DNA of 64,000 nt from Bradyrhizobium manausense (GCF_018130615.1 NZ_JAFCKB010000016.1:62001-126000); one strand, 5' to 3'; numbered from the stretch's first letter, positions 41,211 through 50,773 are shown. Program-made: numbers and translations. The notes: a model not told the origin generated them from the sequence alone.

Positions 41211-42830
41211 TTATCCCCCGATGGGTTGTCCGATGAGAGTAGGCCCCGCCTCGCGCCGTCTGGGGGCGTGTCTGCGGGCTATTTTCTGTTGACGAGCAGT
41301 GCGTTCAGAGGCGCCGAGGAGTGCTCCTGCAATTAGCCAAGTCAGGGGCAAGATGCTTGAATTTGGTAAGAGATCGATAACATTGATGGCTAGAAGCAAG
41401 GTAAGTGCTGCTACGTAGGTTCGAGCTGCTGGCTCGACTGACCTGAAGGTTCGTGCACTTCGAAATACACATAGCCCAAGCAGTCCGAACTCTGCGAATA
41501 GGCCGACAAATCCGAATTGCCCTATATCGATGATCCAGCGACCGTCGGTAATGCTGAGGTCTTTTCCAGTCTGTGGATCGTAAATGCGGCTTCTTCCGAA
41601 TCTCCCCCAACCAAATATCGGCCGCTCGAGCGCGCGCTCGAGGAGGCGATCTTCATTGTCTAACCTAAACTGAAGGGACCCAGCGCGTTCGGTGTCGATG
41701 GTCCGTGCAATCTCCACTAAGCTGGTGGTTGGTACGAGACCAAGTGCGCGCAACACTGGATAACTCAAAGACAACGCAGTGAGAATACAGGCGATCGATA
41801 CAACACTCTTTGGGCGGACAAAAATGATCAGGGCTGAAGCAAGCGTGCCGTATATTAAAGAAGCAAGGCTTTTGCAGATAAGTAGGACGATGCCCAAGTA
41901 CCAAGCGATGGCTGACCAGGGTGTCTTACCGGGAGGGCGTGTTCGCCACATCGAAACTGCAGCCAACAAGCTTGCCATAAGGAAAAAGGCCGCGAGCAAT
42001 CCATGTCCCATGAACGCCATGGGACGAAATCCGCCGTCTCTAACTGTTTGTACAAAGTCAGACGGATAATAACCATAGACCCAGAAGTGTAGCTGAGGGC
42101 TGAAGCGAACCTCGAAGAGCAGGAGGATGGAGTAAAAGGCACCTGATATGGCGACAACCTGAAGGAAAGCTCCGATCTCTTCCTCAGAGTTCAACACCCG
42201 GCGAGCAAGAATAAACGGCACTAGAGAAATAAAGGCTGCCTCTGCTGCGGAAAGCGCATCGTACAGGCCGACTCCCGGCAAGAAGCGAACGCCGATTATG
42301 ATGTTATCCCCATTCAGGATCGACGTGACTATCGGTCCCACGAGGCTCATCAGGAGAAGAAGTTCGACTAAGCCGAATTTTGGCCACGCTGCCGAGGTCC
42401 ATCGTTTCGAATACACAAAGCAGGCTGCCAAGGCACTAAGGCTCGTGACGGAGGCCTTGTCGATGGCCGGAAGCATGGAAATCTTGATCGCGGCTCCGAC
42501 GGGCAGGAAGAGCTGTGCCGAGACAAAGCTGATGATCAACGCGCGCCCGATCGTACTGGAGCACGCAAAGATGGCGAACGTTACCAAGGGCCAAGATAGC
42601 AGCGCGCCGATCGTGACGAAGCTCAAATGATCGTCTGGCAAGATAGTTCTCAGTCGTCTATCAATTGGAAGCAATGGCTGACGCAGTTGCGTCGTTCGTT
42701 CGGCCGCCCTCAAGAGATCCTGACTGGCGTTTTCTTGACCATAGAGAACCGAACTTCTTTCGGTTTCTGCATGGCCGACCACATAGAGGCCCGTTTGATG
42801 TCGAAAAACCGGCGCGAAAATCCCTCGCAC
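41211..42830 (-). CDS. O-antigen ligase/Wzy polymerase-like membrane protein
   Basis: The 539-residue protein has about 12 hydrophobic helices. A periplasmic loop of about 70 residues in the C-terminal half contains RLDNEDRLLERALERPIFGWGRFGRSRIYD, the W/G-rich loop of the Wzy/WaaL (O-antigen polymerase/ligase) superfamily. It would polymerise the repeat units delivered by the neighbouring flippase. The start is uncertain: the first ~65 residues from GTG 42830 are polar and could be cytoplasmic or not translated. The gene lies in the AT-richer cassette. Confidence 0.8.
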   Translation of the reverse strand: MRGIFAPVFRHQTGLYVVGHAETERSSVLYGQENASQDLLRAAERTTQLRQPLLPIDRRLRTILPDDHLSFVTIGALLSWPLVTFAIFACSSTIGRALIISFVSAQLFLPVGAAIKISMLPAIDKASVTSLSALAACFVYSKRWTSAAWPKFGLVELLLLMSLVGPIVTSILNGDNIIIGVRFLPGVGLYDALSAAEAAFISLVPFILARRVLNSEEEIGAFLQVVAISGAFYSILLLFEVRFSPQLHFWVYGYYPSDFVQTVRDGGFRPMAFMGHGLLAAFFLMASLLAAVSMWRTRPPGKTPWSAIAWYLGIVLLICKSLASLIYGTLASALIIFVRPKSVVSIACILTALSLSYPVLRALGLVPTTSLVEIARTIDTERAGSLQFRLDNEDRLLERALERPIFGWGRFGRSRIYDPQTGKDLSITDGRWIIDIGQFGFVGLFAEFGLLGLCVFRSARTFRSVEPAARTYVAALTLLLAINVIDLLPNSSILPLTWLIAGALLGASERTARQQKIARRHAPRRREAGPTLIGQPIGG

Positions 42831-42996
42831 AATAAGCTTAATCTGTAAATTGCATTCTTAGCTTAGACTTAACTTCGCTCCAGCCCGGAAACGAAGCTAT
42901 AAATGAATCGCGAAGCTGCTGTTAGTCGTTATCGGAACCGACAGTGCATGCCACTAGCGTTGTAGGCTCAATCTTTACTCGGGTGGTCTCGCGTTC

Positions 42997-43899
42997 ATGT
43001 TGAAACAGCGTTTTGTGATGATCTTCTTGCGTCCGTATATCTATCGTGAATTGCCGGGCTGGGGGCGATTGTACGAAAGGTTCGTAGGTAACTACGATCG
43101 CGATCCGGAGTGGCGGGGGCACTCGGAACGCTGGGTGCGCGGCAAACTCCACGGCTATGAGATGCTGCTGGATCTTGGTCGTTGGTCAAATCGAGCGACC
43201 TATTTCCTCGGAAGATTCTATGATTTGCCGACCCAACTTGCCTTGGGCGCCATTCTCCGTCCGAACGATACTTTTGTCGATGTCGGAGCCAATGAGGGCA
43301 TGATTTCGCTCCTGGCCTCGCGTTTGGTTGGCCGCAGCGGGCAAGTCATTGCTTTCGAACCCAATCCGCAACCCCGTGCGAGATTTCAGGCCGCGATCAC
43401 AAGAAATGAAATCGCGAACGTTCGCTTGCTAAATTTCGCGTTGGGGGCGGAAGCAAGTGTGCTCCCGCTGACAGTGCCGAAAATCAATAGCGGCGAAGGG
43501 TCTTTCGGTAGACCGGATTATCCAGCCGAGTTGGTTGACGTGGTCGATTGCGAGGTTCGGGTAGGAGACGATGTGCTGCGTCGCATTCGTCCAAGGCTCG
43601 TAAAGATTGATGTCGAAGGATTCGAATGCAATGTCATTCGGGGTTTGGGGGAAGTCATTGAAGAATGCCACCCCGCGATCGTTACGGAGATTGTGTCAGC
43701 GCACCTTCAAAAAGCGCAAAGCAGCGTGACAGAGCTCGTCGGAATGATGAACGAAAAAGGATATCGGTCGTATCGGCTGAGCCTATCTGCAAAGAAGGGC
43801 CTTAGATTGATCCCGGGAGAGGTTGACCCAGACGCCCATGGGGACTTCCTGTGGATGCACCCGAAAAACGAAGTCCTTAATGCGTCGCGGTTTGTCTGA
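42997..43899 (+). CDS. FkbM-family SAM-dependent methyltransferase
   Basis: The 300-residue protein has SAM motif I in TFVDVGANEGMISLLASRL, followed by IAFEPNPQPRARFQ, and the FkbM signature KIDVEGFECNVIRGL. Members methylate sugar hydroxyls or related small molecules; here an EPS sugar O-methyl is likely by context. Its last 23 bases overlap, tail to tail, with the 3' end of the opposite-strand GT4 gene. The start ATG at 42997 follows a region of diverging promoters with the polymerase gene. Confidence 0.9.
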   Translation: MLKQRFVMIFLRPYIYRELPGWGRLYERFVGNYDRDPEWRGHSERWVRGKLHGYEMLLDLGRWSNRATYFLGRFYDLPTQLALGAILRPNDTFVDVGANEGMISLLASRLVGRSGQVIAFEPNPQPRARFQAAITRNEIANVRLLNFALGAEASVLPLTVPKINSGEGSFGRPDYPAELVDVVDCEVRVGDDVLRRIRPRLVKIDVEGFECNVIRGLGEVIEECHPAIVTEIVSAHLQKAQSSVTELVGMMNEKGYRSYRLSLSAKKGLRLIPGEVDPDAHGDFLWMHPKNEVLNASRFV

Positions 43900-45085
43900 A
43901 CGGGGCGTCGCCAGTGATCACCCGCTCCAGTGTCGATGAAAAGCTGTTCCGGTCATCGTAGAGATTTTTCTGCACGCTCTCGCAGGCCAGAACCAACCGA
44001 TTGTAGCGCTGCTGACCATTCACCAGTTCGACGATGGTTTCGACGTATTTGTCGATGTCGTTTGCCTCAACAGCGATCGCCGCAGGCCCTATGATCTCAA
44101 CCGCAGGCGTCACTGAGCTGGCCAAGACGGGCCTGCCGGCAAGCACGGCTTCCAACGCCGTTTTTGCCATGCCTTCCGCGAAGTCGCTTCTGGTTGGGAC
44201 GATCGACAAATGACTGTCACCCTGAAGGCGGCGAAGGTCGGCGGGGGCCGTCCAGCAGTGGATCGTGACGATGTCCGCCAATCGCAGCTCTTGATGTCTC
44301 GTCTTCAACCCCTCCAGGTCGGTGCCTTCGCCGCAGATGTCCCACCGGATCAAGCCTGGATGCGCATCTTCAATCCGGCGCGCCATCTCGAGAATATCGA
44401 AGACGCCCTTATTGCGCTCGACGCGGCCCGCGAAGATGATTCTGAAGGGACGATCTGAAGGGTTCGGAGCAGGCCGGATTCCTTCGAAATTCTGCCGGCG
44501 AAACTGGGGATACATCACATGAAGAGGGCCGCCCCCGCCCTCGGCCAGCTCGGATACCTGCCGTGTGCACTCGGGCGATACGCCGATCACCCCATTGCTC
44601 ATGAAGTGGAAGAACCATCCGTCGAGCTTCATGACCATGCGTTGTCCCAGTCGCGTTGGCGGATGTCCTTTCGGCCAGAGCGTATTGTGGAGCACGGTGA
44701 CCACCCGGATGCCGAAGAGACGGAATAGCGCGAGAACGAAATAGTGCGTCGTTCCCGAGGATATGACGGCAACGTCTGCCTTGAAGCGTACGGCGGTCAC
44801 GAGCAGGCTCAGCCCGTACATGATCTCGGAGAGATGATAGAGCATCCCTCCGCCCAGCATCCGCTTCGGGCGGTGCTCCAACGTGAACGGCCCGTCGTGC
44901 AGAACGTCTCGCTCCTCGTTGGATGAGACCATATAGGCCGTCGCATCCAGGTCGCGGCAGGCGTCCGCGAACTGTCCGGAGTAGGTCAGCGACATCTGGG
45001 TCGGATCGTCTGCACCGTCACGCCAGTGCCTGTGCGCTGCGATGATATTGCCGGGGCCGGCGGCGTAGAAGATTTTGAGATTCAT
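43877..45085 (-). CDS. glycosyltransferase family 4
   Basis: A 402-residue GT-B enzyme. The N-terminal domain begins LKIFYAAGPGNIIAAHRHW. The C-terminal donor domain contains RIIFAGRVERNKGVFDILEMARRI, RWDICGEGTDLE, and SLSIVPTRSDFAEGMAKTALEAVLAGRPVLASSV-like residues in the order expected for GT4. It transfers a sugar in EPS assembly at the cytoplasmic face. The overlap with the FkbM methyltransferase 3' end means transcripts of the two genes are partly antisense. Confidence 0.88.
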   Translation of the reverse strand: MNLKIFYAAGPGNIIAAHRHWRDGADDPTQMSLTYSGQFADACRDLDATAYMVSSNEERDVLHDGPFTLEHRPKRMLGGGMLYHLSEIMYGLSLLVTAVRFKADVAVISSGTTHYFVLALFRLFGIRVVTVLHNTLWPKGHPPTRLGQRMVMKLDGWFFHFMSNGVIGVSPECTRQVSELAEGGGGPLHVMYPQFRRQNFEGIRPAPNPSDRPFRIIFAGRVERNKGVFDILEMARRIEDAHPGLIRWDICGEGTDLEGLKTRHQELRLADIVTIHCWTAPADLRRLQGDSHLSIVPTRSDFAEGMAKTALEAVLAGRPVLASSVTPAVEIIGPAAIAVEANDIDKYVETIVELVNGQQRYNRLVLACESVQKNLYDDRNSFSSTLERVITGDAPFRQTATH

Positions 45086-45224
45086 GAGTTTTTTTGAAGA
45101 TTCACCAATCGGGGCCGACGAGGCCGACGAAAACAGAATGTTTTCGGATTTTCAGTTGCTTAGCTACTGTGCATGGGGTTGTTTTCACATTTCATGTTCG
45201 AGGCGGTCCGCGCAGCGCGGCGCA

Positions 45225-46223
45225 TCACTTGTATTCAATGATCTGGCTCCGCCCCTTGAGCAGCCGGTCGGCCGCAAAGCGGAGCTGGCCGAGGCCTTCG
45301 GCAAATCGTCCGAGCAGCTCCAGGCCGGCAAAGCCGATCCGGTCCCGCAAGGCCCCCGGCTGCCGCGGGATGCGGCGCACGAGCTGCAGGGGGTAGATCA
45401 GCAGCAAGGCGAGGCCGGGCGCGCCGAAGGCGATCACGGCGAGCGCACAGGCGAGCGGCAGCCAGATGCCCCACAGCCAGGCTCTTCGGCTCTCCCACAC
45501 CCAGAGCCGTTCGGGCGGGGCGCCGTGCGCGGACCGCCCCAGCGCAAAGGCGTAGCCGCTCCGCACGTTGCGGCGCCACCATTGGCCGAACCGCGTCATC
45601 GCGGCGTCGTGCCGCGTCATCTCGGCCTCGATCCGCCAGATCGTCCAGCCGGCGGCGCGCAGGCGCGCGCACAGCTCCGGCTCCTCGCCGGCAATGAAAT
45701 CGTCGCGATAGCCGCCGACCCGCTCCAGCGCCGCAACGCGCATCATGACGTCGCCGCCGCAGGCGCGCGCCTGGCCGAGCGGCACGTTCCATTCGGCATC
45801 GCAGATCCGGTTGTAGATCGACCGCTCCGGATGCCGCTCCCGCCGCCGGCCGAACACCGCAGCCGCATCCGCCCGCTGATCGAGAAACGCGCCGGCCGCC
45901 GCGAGCCAGCCCGCGGCGAGCTCGCAATCGCCGTCGACGAATTGCACGAGCTGCAGCTCGGGTGCCAATTGCATCAGCCGCCGAAACCCCGCATTGCGGG
46001 CGCGCGCGGCGGTGAAGCCGTCGCGCGTGTCGAGCTCGACCACGTCGATCCCCTGCGCATGCGCGAAGGCGACCGAGCCGTCGCTCGATCCGGAATCGAC
46101 ATAGACGACCCGCGCCGCCGGCGCCGCCGAGGCGAGGCACCGCTTGAGCCGGTCGCCCTCGTTGCGGCCGATCGCCACGACGCCGCAGGCCGCCGGCGGC
46201 GCCTTGCTGTTGTCCGCGCTCAC
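45225..46223 (-). CDS. glycosyltransferase family 2, membrane-associated
   Basis: The 332-residue protein contains VVAIGRNEGDRLKRCLASA, VYVDSGSSDGSV and LVQFVDGDCEL (DxD-like), then GEEPELCARLRAAGW with the catalytic Asp/Glu region, and two hydrophobic segments near the C-terminus (WLWGIWLPLACALAVIAFG and LALLLIYPLQLV). The fold is GT2 of the ExoM/ExoO/succinoglycan type. It overlaps the acetyltransferase gene upstream by four bases. The pair is very GC-rich, unlike the genes at 33.6-43 kb. Confidence 0.88.
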   Translation of the reverse strand: MSADNSKAPPAACGVVAIGRNEGDRLKRCLASAAPAARVVYVDSGSSDGSVAFAHAQGIDVVELDTRDGFTAARARNAGFRRLMQLAPELQLVQFVDGDCELAAGWLAAAGAFLDQRADAAAVFGRRRERHPERSIYNRICDAEWNVPLGQARACGGDVMMRVAALERVGGYRDDFIAGEEPELCARLRAAGWTIWRIEAEMTRHDAAMTRFGQWWRRNVRSGYAFALGRSAHGAPPERLWVWESRRAWLWGIWLPLACALAVIAFGAPGLALLLIYPLQLVRRIPRQPGALRDRIGFAGLELLGRFAEGLGQLRFAADRLLKGRSQIIEYK

Positions 46224-46798
46224 AGCGCCACGTCCCGCAGCGCCTCGGGCCGGCGCGGCTTGATCACGGCAGGCACGCCGATCGCGATCGAGTTCGCCGG
46301 CACATCCGACAGCACCACCGCGTTGGCCCCGATCACGACGTTGTCACCGATCTTGATCGGCCCCAGCACCTTGGCGCCGGCGCCGATATCGACATTGTCG
46401 CCGATCTCCGGCGCGCAGGGCTCGTCGACCCGGCGCAATCCGACCACGACGCCGTTGCGGATCCGGCAATTGTCGCCAAAGCGGGCATAGCCGCTGACGA
46501 TGATGCCGCCGAAATGGTCAATCACGAAATTGCGCCCGACCACGGCTTCGCACGGCAGCTCGATCCCGGTCAGGATCTGAACCAGCTTGTAGAGGACCTT
46601 GTAGAGAAACGAGACCGGCTTGCGCAGCAGCGCCGGCCGGATGCCATAGCGCCAGCGCCCGAACCGGTAGACCAGCATGACCCAGAAGCCCTGGGCCCCG
46701 CAGTCGCGGCCATGCGCGGCATAGTCGGCCCTGACGTTTTCGAACATGAATGAAGCCAGCCAGAAATAAATGGTCTCGAGACCGCCTGTCCGGTCCAT
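46220..46798 (-). CDS. serine-acetyltransferase-like hexapeptide acyltransferase (WcaB/EPS type)
   Basis: The 192-residue protein has an N-terminal helical part (ENVRADYAAHGRDCGAQGFW) as in CysE-like enzymes. A left-handed beta-helix of hexapeptide repeats follows (VGRNFVIDHFGGIIVSG, IGDNVDIGAGAKVLGPIKIGDNVVIGANAVV), with the family's His in IDHFG. In EPS loci such proteins acetylate sugars rather than serine. Its ATG at 46798 faces the WecG-STAS gene across a 197-base divergent region. The last four bases overlap the GT2 gene. Confidence 0.88.
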   Translation of the reverse strand: MDRTGGLETIYFWLASFMFENVRADYAAHGRDCGAQGFWVMLVYRFGRWRYGIRPALLRKPVSFLYKVLYKLVQILTGIELPCEAVVGRNFVIDHFGGIIVSGYARFGDNCRIRNGVVVGLRRVDEPCAPEIGDNVDIGAGAKVLGPIKIGDNVVIGANAVVLSDVPANSIAIGVPAVIKPRRPEALRDVAL

Positions 46799-46995
46799 TG
46801 CCAGCTTTGCAGCCTACCGTGCCGGGCTGATTATGCGCAAGATTAACCCCCGAACGAAGGGCCCAAGGGCCCTGCGATGCTGCAGCAAGGTAAATTGTCG
46901 CCGGACACCTACTTTCGTCGCGAAATTAATCACCGCCATTAAATCGGCTTCCAGCCGTCGCCTCACGTGTGTTATTTAGGGGCGATCTTTAAAAA

Positions 46996-48225
46996 ATGGT
47001 TTTTTGGGCAGTTTGCCCGGCCGTTCACACTGCATCAGTTCGCGAGACCTCGATTTTGAGCACGTTCCAGACTGCCCGTCTCGGCCAGCCGGCCCCTCCT
47101 GTCGCGCGCCCGGCGCCAAAAAACCTCGACGATGGCGAGAAGGGCGAGGCCACGCGGGATCTGTACGGCCTGCTCGGGCTGCCCGTCGATGCCGTCGATT
47201 TCCGCTCGCTGATCCAGGCCATGGACGCCGCCGCCGCGAAGCGCGAGCCGTTCCTCATCTCGACGCCAAACGTCAACTTCCTCATCAAGAGCCATCAGGA
47301 CGTGGCGTTCCGCGACAGCATGCTGCTGAGCGACGTCTGCCTCGCCGACGGCATGCCCCTGATCTGGATCGCGAAGCTGCTCCGCGTTCCGATCCACGAA
47401 CGGGTGGCAGGTTCCGATCTGTTCGGCCGGCTGAAATCCAGAACGGAAAACCGCTTGCGGGTCTTTCTGTTCGGCGGGACGGGTGACCTCGCCGAGAAGG
47501 TCGGTCTGCAGCTGAATGCCGAAAAATGCGGGCTCGAATGCGTGGGCGTGCTCAATCCGGGCTTCGGTTCCGTCGAGGAACTGAGCTCGCCCGACATCAT
47601 CGCGCAGATCAACGCCAGCGGGGCGGATCTGCTCGCAGTGTTCCTGAATGCCGAAAAGGCGCAGGCCTGGCTCTTGCGCAACCATCATCGCCTGTCGGTT
47701 CCAATCCGCGCGCAGTTCGGCGCGACCATCAATTTCGAGGCGGGCACAATTCGCCGCGCCCCGCCCTTGATGCGGAGCACGGGGTTCGAATGGCTGTGGA
47801 GGATCAAGGAGGAGCCTTATCTGTGGCGGCGCTACTGGGCCGATGGCAAAGCGCTGCTACAGGTCCTCTGCACCTGCGTCCTTCCGCTCGCGATCGCCGC
47901 CAGGGTCTCCCGGCAACAGGCCGAATTTGCGATCCGCTCCATCCAACGCGACGAGAGCATGACGATCAGCCTCACAGGCGCAGCCGCGGCCGATAAAGCC
48001 AATTCCCTGCTCCCATTCGCGACGCAGGCCGTGAGGGACCACAAGTCGATCGAAATTAATCTTGCCGGCGTCGATTATATGGACGGCCGGTTCTTCGGTG
48101 TATTAATCGGCGTGAAGCGGCAGCTTGCGCGACAAAATCTGTCGTTGACCATCGTTGGTCTTTCTCCGCGTCTGCGGCGAATTTTCCGGCTGAACAGGTT
48201 TGAATTTCTTCTGTCCGATCGGTAA
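46996..48225 (+). CDS. WecG/TagA/CpsF-family glycosyltransferase fused to a C-terminal STAS domain
   Basis: Residues about 55-290 form a WecG/TagA domain: LISTPNVNFLIKS, LADGMPLIWIAKLL, ERVAGSDLFGRL, VFLFGGTGD and FLNAEKAQAWLL are the conserved segments, with the Asp of LADG as candidate catalytic residue. Residues about 320-409 form a STAS-like domain (MTISLTGAAAADKAN, IEINLAGVDYMDGRFFGVLIGVKRQL). The usual DSSG phospho-serine loop reads YMDGRFFG, so phosphoregulation is unlikely. The first ~55 residues are polar; a later start at TTG 47056 is possible. The enzyme probably adds a ManNAc-type or similar sugar to an undecaprenyl-linked acceptor. Confidence 0.85.
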   Translation: MVFWAVCPAVHTASVRETSILSTFQTARLGQPAPPVARPAPKNLDDGEKGEATRDLYGLLGLPVDAVDFRSLIQAMDAAAAKREPFLISTPNVNFLIKSHQDVAFRDSMLLSDVCLADGMPLIWIAKLLRVPIHERVAGSDLFGRLKSRTENRLRVFLFGGTGDLAEKVGLQLNAEKCGLECVGVLNPGFGSVEELSSPDIIAQINASGADLLAVFLNAEKAQAWLLRNHHRLSVPIRAQFGATINFEAGTIRRAPPLMRSTGFEWLWRIKEEPYLWRRYWADGKALLQVLCTCVLPLAIAARVSRQQAEFAIRSIQRDESMTISLTGAAAADKANSLLPFATQAVRDHKSIEINLAGVDYMDGRFFGVLIGVKRQLARQNLSLTIVGLSPRLRRIFRLNRFEFLLSDR

Positions 48226-48286
48226 TCCTGCGTCGGCAAAAGACGACCTCCGTGCGATGCGAGCACGCAAAGTTTGGATACCCAAA

Positions 48287-50716
48287 ATGAAGACCAGGCT
48301 CGATTTGGAACCTCGCTTTGCCCGCCAGGTGGTTGTGAAGACATTCGGCTTTGCGCTGACCGCCGCGTTGCTCGGCGGTTGCGGCTCGCCTGAGCAGCGT
48401 TCCCAGCAATATTACGAAAGCGGGATGGCGCTGATCGCCAAGAATGATGATCTCGGCGCGCGGCTCGAGCTTCTCAAGGCCGTCAAATACAAGAGCGACA
48501 AGGTCGAAGTCTGGAAAGCGCTGGCTGGCATCGATGAGCGCACCAAAGCCAATTCCCTGTTTCTCGATCTGCGGCGCATCGTCGAGCTCGACCCCAAGGA
48601 CCTCGATGCCAGAGTGAAGCTCGCCAGGATCATGGTGGCTGGCGGGGCGGCCGAACCTGCCATCAAGATCCTGGATGCCGCTAATGAAGGCGACAAGCCG
48701 AACGCGATGCTTCATGCCGTTCGAGCCCTGGCTCTCATCAGAACAGGCGATCCAGCGGCCGCCCTTCGAGAGGCGCAGCGGGCCTACGAGATCGATCCCG
48801 CGAACATCGAGGCCGTGAACCTGCTGGTGTCGAAGAAAGTTGCCGACAGAGACATCGACGGCGCACTGCGAATGCTCGATGCGTTGCCGCCGCTGTCGCG
48901 GGCGACAGACCGTGCCAGCACCGCGCAGTTGCGGATCGAGATCCTCAGGCTGAAGGGCGACTTGGCTGGCGCGGAAAAACTGGCCCGGCAATTGGTGACC
49001 GACTTTCCGCAGGAAGCCTCGTATCGTCTGGGGCTGATCCAGCTTCTCACGGCCGAGCGCAAATATGACGAGGCGGAGCAGGAGTTGCGCGCGCGGGTCG
49101 CCGCCAGTCCCACCGACACCAAAGTCGGTCTCGACCTTGTTCGATTCCTCAATACCTTCAAGAGCCCGGCGGCTGCACACGCCGAACTCGAGTCGCGGAT
49201 CAAGGCCGGCGGGGACACGTTCGACTACAAGTTCGCGCTCGCAGAGCTGGATTTTGTGAGCAATCACCAGAGCGAGGCTATCTCATCGCTCCAGAAGCTG
49301 GTTTCAGAGTTGGACAACGCCGATCGCAAGCTGAAGACCCAGGTCAGGCTTGCTGAGATGCTGGTCGCCAAGGGCGACAAGGCGGCGGCAGAGCCGCTGA
49401 TCTCTGAAGTGCTCGCAAAAGACCGTAGAAATTCCGGCGGCCTTCGTCTTCGCGCTGCGCTCAGCCTGGACAAGGGGCAGACGGATAGTGCGATCGCCGA
49501 CCTGCGCGAGGCGCTCAACGACCAACCGAAATCGCCGGAATTGCTGCTCGCGCTCGCCCTTGCATACGAGCAGGGCGGTAAGCCCGAACTCGCAGATCGC
49601 CAATACGCGGACGCCCTAAAGAACTCCAATCTCAATATTGAAGTGGCGCTGAGATACGTTGCGTTTCTGCAGCGCAGGAACGATGCCGGGCGTGCCGATG
49701 ACGTGCTGACGGAAGTAGCAGGTCGTAATCCCGGCAATTTGCAAGTTCTCTCGTCGCTGGCGCAGATCAAGCTCACCCGTCAGAACTGGCCTGGAGCGCT
49801 GACGCTTGCGGACACCATCACGACGATCAAGGACGGTCGCGTAGTTGCGGACCAGATCAAAGCCGCGGCCTATGCGGGCCAGCAGCGGTTTGCGGAGAGC
49901 ATCGTGGCGCTGGAAGATGCGCACAAGGCGCTTCCGGAAGCGATCCAGCCGGCTGTTGCATTGGCGTCCGCCTACATTCGGTCCGAACGCAGCGACGACG
50001 CGGTGAACCTTCTGCAGGACATGAACAAGCGCTATCCGGGTAATGCGGAACTCCTGGTCGTCCTTGGGCAGACGAAACTGGCGCAGAAGAAGGATGCTGA
50101 GGCGGTTGCCAACTTTGAGGAAGCGATCAAGCAGCAGCCGAAGGATCCGTCCGGATATGGCGCGCTGGCTGACTTCTACATTCGCGGCAAGAATTATGAC
50201 GCTGCCGAGCGTGTCTTGCAGAGCGCCATGAAGGAAAATCCGCAGAATCTGAATCTGAAGATGTCTTCGGCGAGCTTACAAATTCTGAAGAACAACAGCG
50301 CGGGTGCCATCGCTCAGTATGAGGCGATCTTGAAGGACCAGCCGCAGGCTCAGTCTCTCATCGCTATCAACAATCTGGCAAGTCTGCTGCTCGACACGCG
50401 CACTGACAAGGAGAGCCTTGATCGCGCTGCGGCATTGGCTGAGAGCCTCAAGGCGGCGAACGTGCCGCAATTTCAGGACACGATAGGCTGGGCACGTTTC
50501 AAGCACGGCGACATCAAATCCGCGATTGCGATCCTGGAGACGGCCGCGGCCAAGTCGCCTAATTTTGCGGCCGTCCATTATCATCTTGGTCTTGCCTACG
50601 CAGCAGACGGTCAGGCGCAAAAGGCGAAAGAGGAGTTGGCGGCAGCCGCGAAGGCCGAGCCCGACGGGACCGAACTCAAGAAGAGCATCCAGGACGCGCT
50701 CAAGCAGCAGCCCTAG
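48287..50716 (+). CDS. TPR-repeat lipoprotein, PrsT-like, of the exosortase/EPS system
   Basis: The ATG at 48287 leads to a lipoprotein signal ending LLGGC. The mature ~775 residues are a long array of tetratricopeptide repeats (YYESGMALIAKNDDLGARLELLKAV, then many helices up to LAYAADGQAQKAKEELAAAAKAEP). Length, lipobox and genomic context match the PrsT protein of PEP-CTERM/exosortase EPS loci, proposed to act as a periplasmic scaffold. A longer start at 48200 lacks a signal-like N-terminus. It is followed by a hairpin between convergent genes. Confidence 0.85.
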   Translation: MKTRLDLEPRFARQVVVKTFGFALTAALLGGCGSPEQRSQQYYESGMALIAKNDDLGARLELLKAVKYKSDKVEVWKALAGIDERTKANSLFLDLRRIVELDPKDLDARVKLARIMVAGGAAEPAIKILDAANEGDKPNAMLHAVRALALIRTGDPAAALREAQRAYEIDPANIEAVNLLVSKKVADRDIDGALRMLDALPPLSRATDRASTAQLRIEILRLKGDLAGAEKLARQLVTDFPQEASYRLGLIQLLTAERKYDEAEQELRARVAASPTDTKVGLDLVRFLNTFKSPAAAHAELESRIKAGGDTFDYKFALAELDFVSNHQSEAISSLQKLVSELDNADRKLKTQVRLAEMLVAKGDKAAAEPLISEVLAKDRRNSGGLRLRAALSLDKGQTDSAIADLREALNDQPKSPELLLALALAYEQGGKPELADRQYADALKNSNLNIEVALRYVAFLQRRNDAGRADDVLTEVAGRNPGNLQVLSSLAQIKLTRQNWPGALTLADTITTIKDGRVVADQIKAAAYAGQQRFAESIVALEDAHKALPEAIQPAVALASAYIRSERSDDAVNLLQDMNKRYPGNAELLVVLGQTKLAQKKDAEAVANFEEAIKQQPKDPSGYGALADFYIRGKNYDAAERVLQSAMKENPQNLNLKMSSASLQILKNNSAGAIAQYEAILKDQPQAQSLIAINNLASLLLDTRTDKESLDRAAALAESLKAANVPQFQDTIGWARFKHGDIKSAIAILETAAAKSPNFAAVHYHLGLAYAADGQAQKAKEELAAAAKAEPDGTELKKSIQDALKQQP

Positions 50717-50773
50717 TTCAAAGCACAGTCCGGAAAGTGCGAGGCCGCATTTTGCAAGGAACATGCTCCGCTC

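Noticed and set aside
45075-46490. 471-residue plus-strand frame opposite the GT2 and acetyltransferase genes
   Set aside because: The opposite-strand genes have clear motifs; this frame has only repetitive charged and Pro-rich sequence.
47775-47795. GGTTCGAA-like sequence recalling a tRNA T-arm
   Set aside because: It lies within the WecG-STAS coding region and no acceptor stem or anticodon arm can be built around it; no tRNA was found in the window.
48056-49267. 403-residue minus-strand frame opposite the TPR lipoprotein
   Set aside because: It is antisense to a regular tetratricopeptide array with a lipobox and covers the 3' end of the WecG-STAS gene as well.
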